From contig JAJFHW010000376.1 in assembly GCA_021775385.1 (NCBI GenBank), positions 1 to 18,068 on the forward strand: DNA of 18,068 nt. Direction: 5' to 3'. A program made the translations under genes and the position numbers. A model generated the notes under the pieces. It was not told where the DNA came from and ran no database searches. It saw only the letters and a program-made list of their open reading frames with translations. Every line of letters starts with the position of its first letter. Position 1 is the stretch's first letter. Positions 14,045 through 18,068 of this stretch are shown here, one piece after another. This DNA comes from Hyphomicrobiales bacterium. GTDB taxonomy: Bacteria; Pseudomonadota; Alphaproteobacteria; Rhizobiales; HXMU1428-3.

Positions 14045-15214
14045 TTATAATTTTTTGAGGCCGGCAGTTAAATCTGCTTTAAGGTCGTCCATGTTTTCAT
14101 TGCCGACATGGAAGCGCAGGGCTTGCCCTTTGTAATCCCAGGATGTTGTTGTGCGGTAGGACCTTGGGTCAAAAGGAAGTGCAAGACTTTCAAACCCACC
14201 CCAGGACCATCCCATGGCAAAGAGTTCTAACCCATTGAGCATGGTTTCTACTTTTGCGGGATCAGCTGGTTTGAGGATTGCGGTAAAGAGGCCGGTACTT
14301 CCTTTGAAATCTCTCTTGAAAAGTTCATGATCTGGGTGAGAGGGAAGGGCTGGGTGTAGCACACATTCAAATTCGGGTTGTGCTTCTAACCAGTTGGCAA
14401 GCTCGATAGCTGCTTTTTGATGGTGCTCTAGTCTGACACCAAGGGAACGTAAACCTCTTAGAGCTAATTGGACATCATCAGGCCCGGCACATAGGCCGAG
14501 GGAATAAGCCATTTGGCGAATTTTTTCTGCTGTCTCACCGTTCGAACTCACTGTTCCAATCATTGCGTCTGCATGGCCAATGAAATATTTAGTGCCCGAG
14601 TGAATTGATACGTCCACTCCTATTGTAAGTGGTTGTAGATAGAGGGGGGTTGCCCAGGTGTTGTCAATTATCGTTGTGATATTCGCTTTTTTAGCTTTCT
14701 CACAAATGGCGGGAATGTCCTGGATTTCGAATGATTGAGAACCCGGGCTTTCTAGGAAAATGATCTTTGTATTTTTTTGAATGAGATTTTCAATATCAGC
14801 GCCGATGCGCGGATCGTAATAAGTTACATCAATGCCCAAGCCTTTTAAGGTTGTATTGCAAAAATTGCGTGTTGGTTGATAGACACTATCTGTAACCAGA
14901 AGATGATCACCCGTTTTTAAAAGAGCTAAAAGGGCGGTTGTGATCGCTGATAATCCTGAAGGAGTTAGGATTGTATCATCTGCATGCTCTAGCTCGTTTA
15001 ATGAACTTTCTAGTGTTTCATATGTTGGGCTTCCTTTTCGCCCGTACCAATAGCCGTAGCCACCTTCACTTAAAGATTTAACTGTAGGGAATAGGACTGT
15101 TGATCCTTTATAAAGCGGTGGGTTTACAAACCCTTTAGAGTCTTCGGTGTCTCTGCCTAAGTGGACCAATTTTGTTTTTGCGTCATGGTTTTTATTATTT
15201 GGATCTGTGCTCAT
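14045..15214 (-). CDS. metC: Cystathionine beta-lyase
   Basis: This PLP enzyme cleaves cystathionine to homocysteine, ammonia and pyruvate in methionine synthesis in the cytoplasm. From ATG 15214 it has 389 residues, the usual length. Family signatures in order are TKLVHLGRD (14-22), YGRKGSPTYETLE (57-69), the LTPSGLSA cofactor-phosphate region (83-90), IDNTWATPL (183-191), the Schiff-base lysine K209 in SIHSGTKYFIGHAD, and FHVGNEN.DDL near the C-terminus. The overall pattern fits the alphaproteobacterial MetC branch rather than gamma-synthase, although members of this family overlap in specificity. The frame is open to ATG 15271, but the extra 19 residues are not family-like; neither start has a strong ribosome site. 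It is transcribed alone. Confidence 0.9.
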   Translation of the reverse strand: MSTDPNNKNHDAKTKLVHLGRDTEDSKGFVNPPLYKGSTVLFPTVKSLSEGGYGYWYGRKGSPTYETLESSLNELEHADDTILTPSGLSAITTALLALLKTGDHLLVTDSVYQPTRNFCNTTLKGLGIDVTYYDPRIGADIENLIQKNTKIIFLESPGSQSFEIQDIPAICEKAKKANITTIIDNTWATPLYLQPLTIGVDVSIHSGTKYFIGHADAMIGTVSSNGETAEKIRQMAYSLGLCAGPDDVQLALRGLRSLGVRLEHHQKAAIELANWLEAQPEFECVLHPALPSHPDHELFKRDFKGSTGLFTAILKPADPAKVETMLNGLELFAMGWSWGGFESLALPFDPRSYRTTTSWDYKGQALRFHVGNENMDDLKADLTAGLKKL

Positions 15215-15343
15215 TGGGGTGCTCGGGCTTTTGATTGTTGCGGGACGATTTTTGTATTTGCTTATTTGCACTATACTTAAATGATCTTTTCTCGCTTATC
15301 AAATTTTATGAAATTAATGGGTGGGGGCTTTTTTCAATAAAAT

Positions 15344-15370
15344 CCCCCTCCTCGCTGAGGCGAGAAGGGG
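15344..15370 (-). terminator. Terminator of the PilZ-tailed chemoreceptor gene
   Basis: The arms CCCC-TC-CTCGC and GCGAG-AA-GGGG pair around a TGAG loop with a small internal mismatch. On the minus strand the stem is followed by ATTTTATTG. It lies about 55 bp beyond the chemoreceptor stop and before metC. Confidence 0.65.
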
Positions 15371-15424
15371 TGAGGCAGTTGGATCAATCTAAACTCTTAG
15401 GGTTCCAATCAAGGCTTAGAGTGA

Positions 15425-17752
15425 TCAAGCTGCGTAATCTAACCATTTTAGATCATTCACTGGTTTATTGAATTTTACACCGTAGCCATCGTTTTCTTTC
15501 CGGATGACTTTTGCAACGATTGAGCGACCATCTGAGAGAATGAATGAGAATTCATCTCCTATGCTCATTGGGTGAGAGCCAGTGATAAAGGCGCCAGTTT
15601 CACTTGCATTTTCTATTGTGAAGTTATACCTAGCTCCCTTCATATCGACCATTGATACTTTATTGATTTTCTCTCGTAAGCTGTTTCTGCGGTCTTTCAC
15701 ATCTTTACTGACATCGCTGAGGAAAGTATCAACTGCTGATGATAGATTTTGTGTGACTTGACCAAGTGCGGTTGCAACTTCTTGAACCTGATTGGCTTGG
15801 GTTGTTGTATCTTCAACAGATTGATTTACTCGTTCAACATTGTTTGCGACTTCATTTGTTTGCTCTGAGGCAGCTTGAATTGAGCTTGCGATGGATGAAG
15901 TTGCTGCTTGTTGTTCTTCAACAGCAGAGGCAATTGTGACTGTTACATCATTAATTTCCTGCACCTGGTTCAAGATATTACTAATGGCACTGACTGTCCC
16001 ATGGGATGATGTTTGAACGGCTGAAATGTGTGATGCGATTTCATCTGTTGCTTGAGCTGTTTGTTCTGAAAGCTGTTTAACTTCAGATGCTACCACTGCA
16101 AAGCCTTTGCCGGCGTCACCGGCACGTGCGGCTTCAATGGTTGCGTTGAGTGCTAGCAAGTTGGTTTGTTCTGCAATTTCTCTGATCAGTCCGACAACAT
16201 CGCCAATTTTATCGGCTGCTTCTGAAAGTGACTTTACGTCTTTGTTTGTTGTTTCTGTAGTTTCAGTTGTTTTCTTTACGATGTCGTCTGCTTTTTGAAC
16301 CTGCATGGCAATTTCTTGCATTGAGGCTGAGAGCTCTGAGGTGGCACCTGCTACTGTTTCAACATTATCAGAAGCTATGTTTGAAGATGATTTCATAGCG
16401 TCAGAGCTGCTTGCAGCTGATTGAGCTGCACTATGTAATGTGTCAGCTGAATTTTGCATTGAGCTTGTTTGTTTTTCTAGAGAGGCTCTTATGTCATTTT
16501 CTAGGTTTTCGAAGTTATCTAGGATTTTACCGATATAGGCTTGTTTTTGTGCTTCACGCTCATTTTCAGTAATTGCTTCTTTTTCTAGACGGGCGCGTTC
16601 TATGGCGTTTGTTTTGAAGACGCCAAGTGCTTGTGCCATTTCACCTAAATTATCTTTTCTGTCTTCCATGGGAATTCTTATGGCTGTATTTGCTCGTGCT
16701 AGACTTTTCATTGCATCTGTTAGTTTGTTGAACTGTGAACTGATACTTCGTGAAATTACATAAGCAAGGATACTAGACAGGGAGATTAAACCTATTAAGG
16801 CAATTGCATAAATCCAAAAGATGGATGTTGCATGATTTGAATGATCAATTGCGATGTGCATCAGTTCTTTTGTGATTTTATCTTCCATCACTTTTAGTTG
16901 GTCGATGCGACTTGATGTAATATTGAACCAATTTTCAATTGAGATATCTGAAATATATCCGCCAAAAGGATTATCAAGTGCTTTTTTGCGGAATTCATTC
17001 ACTTTTTGACTTTCAGGGCCATTAAGTATTTTATCAAGTTCTTGGATTTTCTCGACACTGGCATGATGTCTAAAGGCTTCAAAATTTGCTCGTTGGTTTG
17101 CTATTTCTCCGACGAAAATTTTGTAAATATCTTTGTTGAACTTACCTTCACTGAACCCGGATGTTCCCATTGATTTTTCTAAGGCTGCAAATTCTTTTGC
17201 GCGAAGGAATGAGGTGTAGGTTATGAGTTCGCGAATAATGTCGGCATCGTTTGTTGCTTCTTCATAACTTTCAGTGAGAGAGATCAAATTATCTATCAAT
17301 GGAGTGTAGAAGTTATCCATTTTATTTACTGAAAGATTGAGGCTATCGACGCCTTGTCTTTTCGATTGTAACTTTGTGAGTGAAGCTTTGATCTTTTTTA
17401 GAGGCTTTTTAAAGTGATAATAGTTTAAGTTTTTTTCTGAATAGGGGAGATTTTTTAAAAATTTTTCTATCGCTTGATCTGTTTTTTCTCTTGAACTTGC
17501 GATTTTATTACTGAAATTTTTCTTATCGGAACTGATGTATCCGGCGGCGTATGCTCGTTCCGTTTGCAATTGATGAACTAATTTGGCACTTGCCGGGGCT
17601 AGTTCAATTGCTTGAACGATGTTAGTGGCAGATACTTTAGAGTTCCACATTTTATGTAGCTCTTCAGCGCTTACCATTGCTAATCCTAATATTGGAATTA
17701 AGCTTAGGATTAGTATTCTACGGGTAATTGATAATTTCGATATAAAAGCCAT
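15425..17752 (-). CDS. Chemoreceptor with NIT sensor, HAMP, MCP signalling and C-terminal PilZ domain
   Basis: The inner-membrane receptor has 775 residues from the chosen start. A membrane helix spans about 12-29. The periplasmic region of about 270 residues starts with [24 protein letters not shown], the typical opening of nitrate/nitrite-sensing NIT domains. A second membrane helix spans 308-335, HAMP about 333-385, and the methylated signalling helices about 430-680, with the tip [20 protein letters not shown] starting near 524. The C-terminal PilZ domain (about 688-772) keeps both c-di-GMP contact motifs: RRNSLR (RxxxR) and NASETG (NxSxxG). The receptor could therefore combine nitrate/nitrite input with c-di-GMP state. 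ATG 17752 is chosen because AAGGAA lies eight bases upstream; ATG 17773 is the alternative. Ligand specificity is inferred from family. Confidence 0.93.
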   Translation of the reverse strand: MAFISKLSITRRILILSLIPILGLAMVSAEELHKMWNSKVSATNIVQAIELAPASAKLVHQLQTERAYAAGYISSDKKNFSNKIASSREKTDQAIEKFLKNLPYSEKNLNYYHFKKPLKKIKASLTKLQSKRQGVDSLNLSVNKMDNFYTPLIDNLISLTESYEEATNDADIIRELITYTSFLRAKEFAALEKSMGTSGFSEGKFNKDIYKIFVGEIANQRANFEAFRHHASVEKIQELDKILNGPESQKVNEFRKKALDNPFGGYISDISIENWFNITSSRIDQLKVMEDKITKELMHIAIDHSNHATSIFWIYAIALIGLISLSSILAYVISRSISSQFNKLTDAMKSLARANTAIRIPMEDRKDNLGEMAQALGVFKTNAIERARLEKEAITENEREAQKQAYIGKILDNFENLENDIRASLEKQTSSMQNSADTLHSAAQSAASSSDAMKSSSNIASDNVETVAGATSELSASMQEIAMQVQKADDIVKKTTETTETTNKDVKSLSEAADKIGDVVGLIREIAEQTNLLALNATIEAARAGDAGKGFAVVASEVKQLSEQTAQATDEIASHISAVQTSSHGTVSAISNILNQVQEINDVTVTIASAVEEQQAATSSIASSIQAASEQTNEVANNVERVNQSVEDTTTQANQVQEVATALGQVTQNLSSAVDTFLSDVSKDVKDRRNSLREKINKVSMVDMKGARYNFTIENASETGAFITGSHPMSIGDEFSFILSDGRSIVAKVIRKENDGYGVKFNKPVNDLKWLDYAA

Positions 17753-18068
17753 TTCAAAAATTCCTTCAAACATCGTTCCGTACGGTAATCTTCAGTACAG
17801 AGAGTAAGATGATTGTGGTAAATAAGGGATTAATGGATGCGACAATTTATTCTCTTATATTGCTCTTTTTCTTATATTCAGCTTTAGAAATATTTGTATT
17901 GCTTAAAATTCATGCATTTTTGTAAGAATTTGCTTATATTTCAAGATATTTTCGGCCTATTTATTGCTGATAAAGATACTATTCTTGAGGGTAATTTCTT
18001 TTGTTAGGCTAAAGTCTAGTTCTTTTACTTAAAACAGTCAGTAAACGTTTTTTTGTCTACTGGCTTTA
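17753..18068. other. Upstream region of the PilZ-tailed chemoreceptor gene
   Basis: The region holds the promoter of the leftward receptor gene, but no clear hexamers could be assigned. A 30-codon hydrophobic ORF (17833-17925, plus strand, MDATIYSLIL...) follows AAGGGA by only three bases and is not called a gene. Near the end, AGTCAGTA and TACTGGCT form an imperfect dyad around a T7 (about 18036-18064), perhaps a terminator of a gene beyond the window. Confidence 0.35.

Noticed and set aside
17833..17925. 30-codon hydrophobic ORF MDATIYSLIL...
   Set aside because: The AAGGGA site is too close to the ATG, and T-rich DNA often gives such frames.

Overview
The window looks like a chromosomal stretch of an AT-rich, motile, free-living (probably marine) alphaproteobacterium. 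The evidence is the alphaproteobacterial style of the relaxase, two chemoreceptors (one a NIT-HAMP-MCP-PilZ fusion), and 38-bp intergenic repeats that resemble, from memory, the AGTGG/TTTT palindromic elements of Rhizobiales and Rhodospirillales. Species cannot be fixed from the sequence alone.

Region 1 (1-1992) is the right end of an integrated mobile element. It carries a relaxase and a MobC-type accessory protein on the minus strand. A non-coding segment with a strong GC hairpin follows, and the region ends at a 23-bp stand-alone tRNA 3' end (T-loop, T-stem, acceptor strand and CCA) at 1970-1992. No 5' tRNA half precedes it, as expected for the attachment site left when an element integrates into a tRNA gene. 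The intact tRNA should lie to the left, outside the window. The whole is best read as an integrative mobilizable element.

Region 2 (about 2000-5370) is host chromosome. It has a Cache-type chemoreceptor (+) with a textbook terminator, a zinc-independent quinone-oxidoreductase-like MDR protein (-), and a doubtful small membrane ORF.

Region 3 (5369-9695) has redox and thiol genes. ovoA (-) encodes the bifunctional ovothiol synthase, with an iron sulfoxide-synthase part and a methyltransferase part. A cytoplasmic DsbA-family CxxC protein (-) lies upstream of it. A two-part GNAT acetyltransferase (+) is divergent from the DsbA-like gene.

Region 4 (9700-13900) reads rightwards. It has an EF-hand lipoprotein, a polytopic membrane spermidine-synthase-like protein, a repeat-rich spacer holding a possible gene remnant, a small ribbon-helix-helix protein, a 38-residue lysine/alanine-rich basic protein with its own terminator, and a second lipoprotein of unknown function. 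Region 5 (13900-18068) has a cluster of degenerate repeats, cystathionine beta-lyase metC (-), and the large NIT-HAMP-MCP-PilZ receptor (-) that could link nitrate/nitrite and c-di-GMP to chemotaxis.

Most genes look individually transcribed: hairpin terminators separate several of them and long spacers are common. mobC-relaxase is the only clear translationally coupled pair. The observations most worth following are the tRNA-end attachment site with its adjacent mobilization module, the PilZ-tailed chemoreceptor, the ovoA neighbourhood, and the families of dispersed intergenic repeats.
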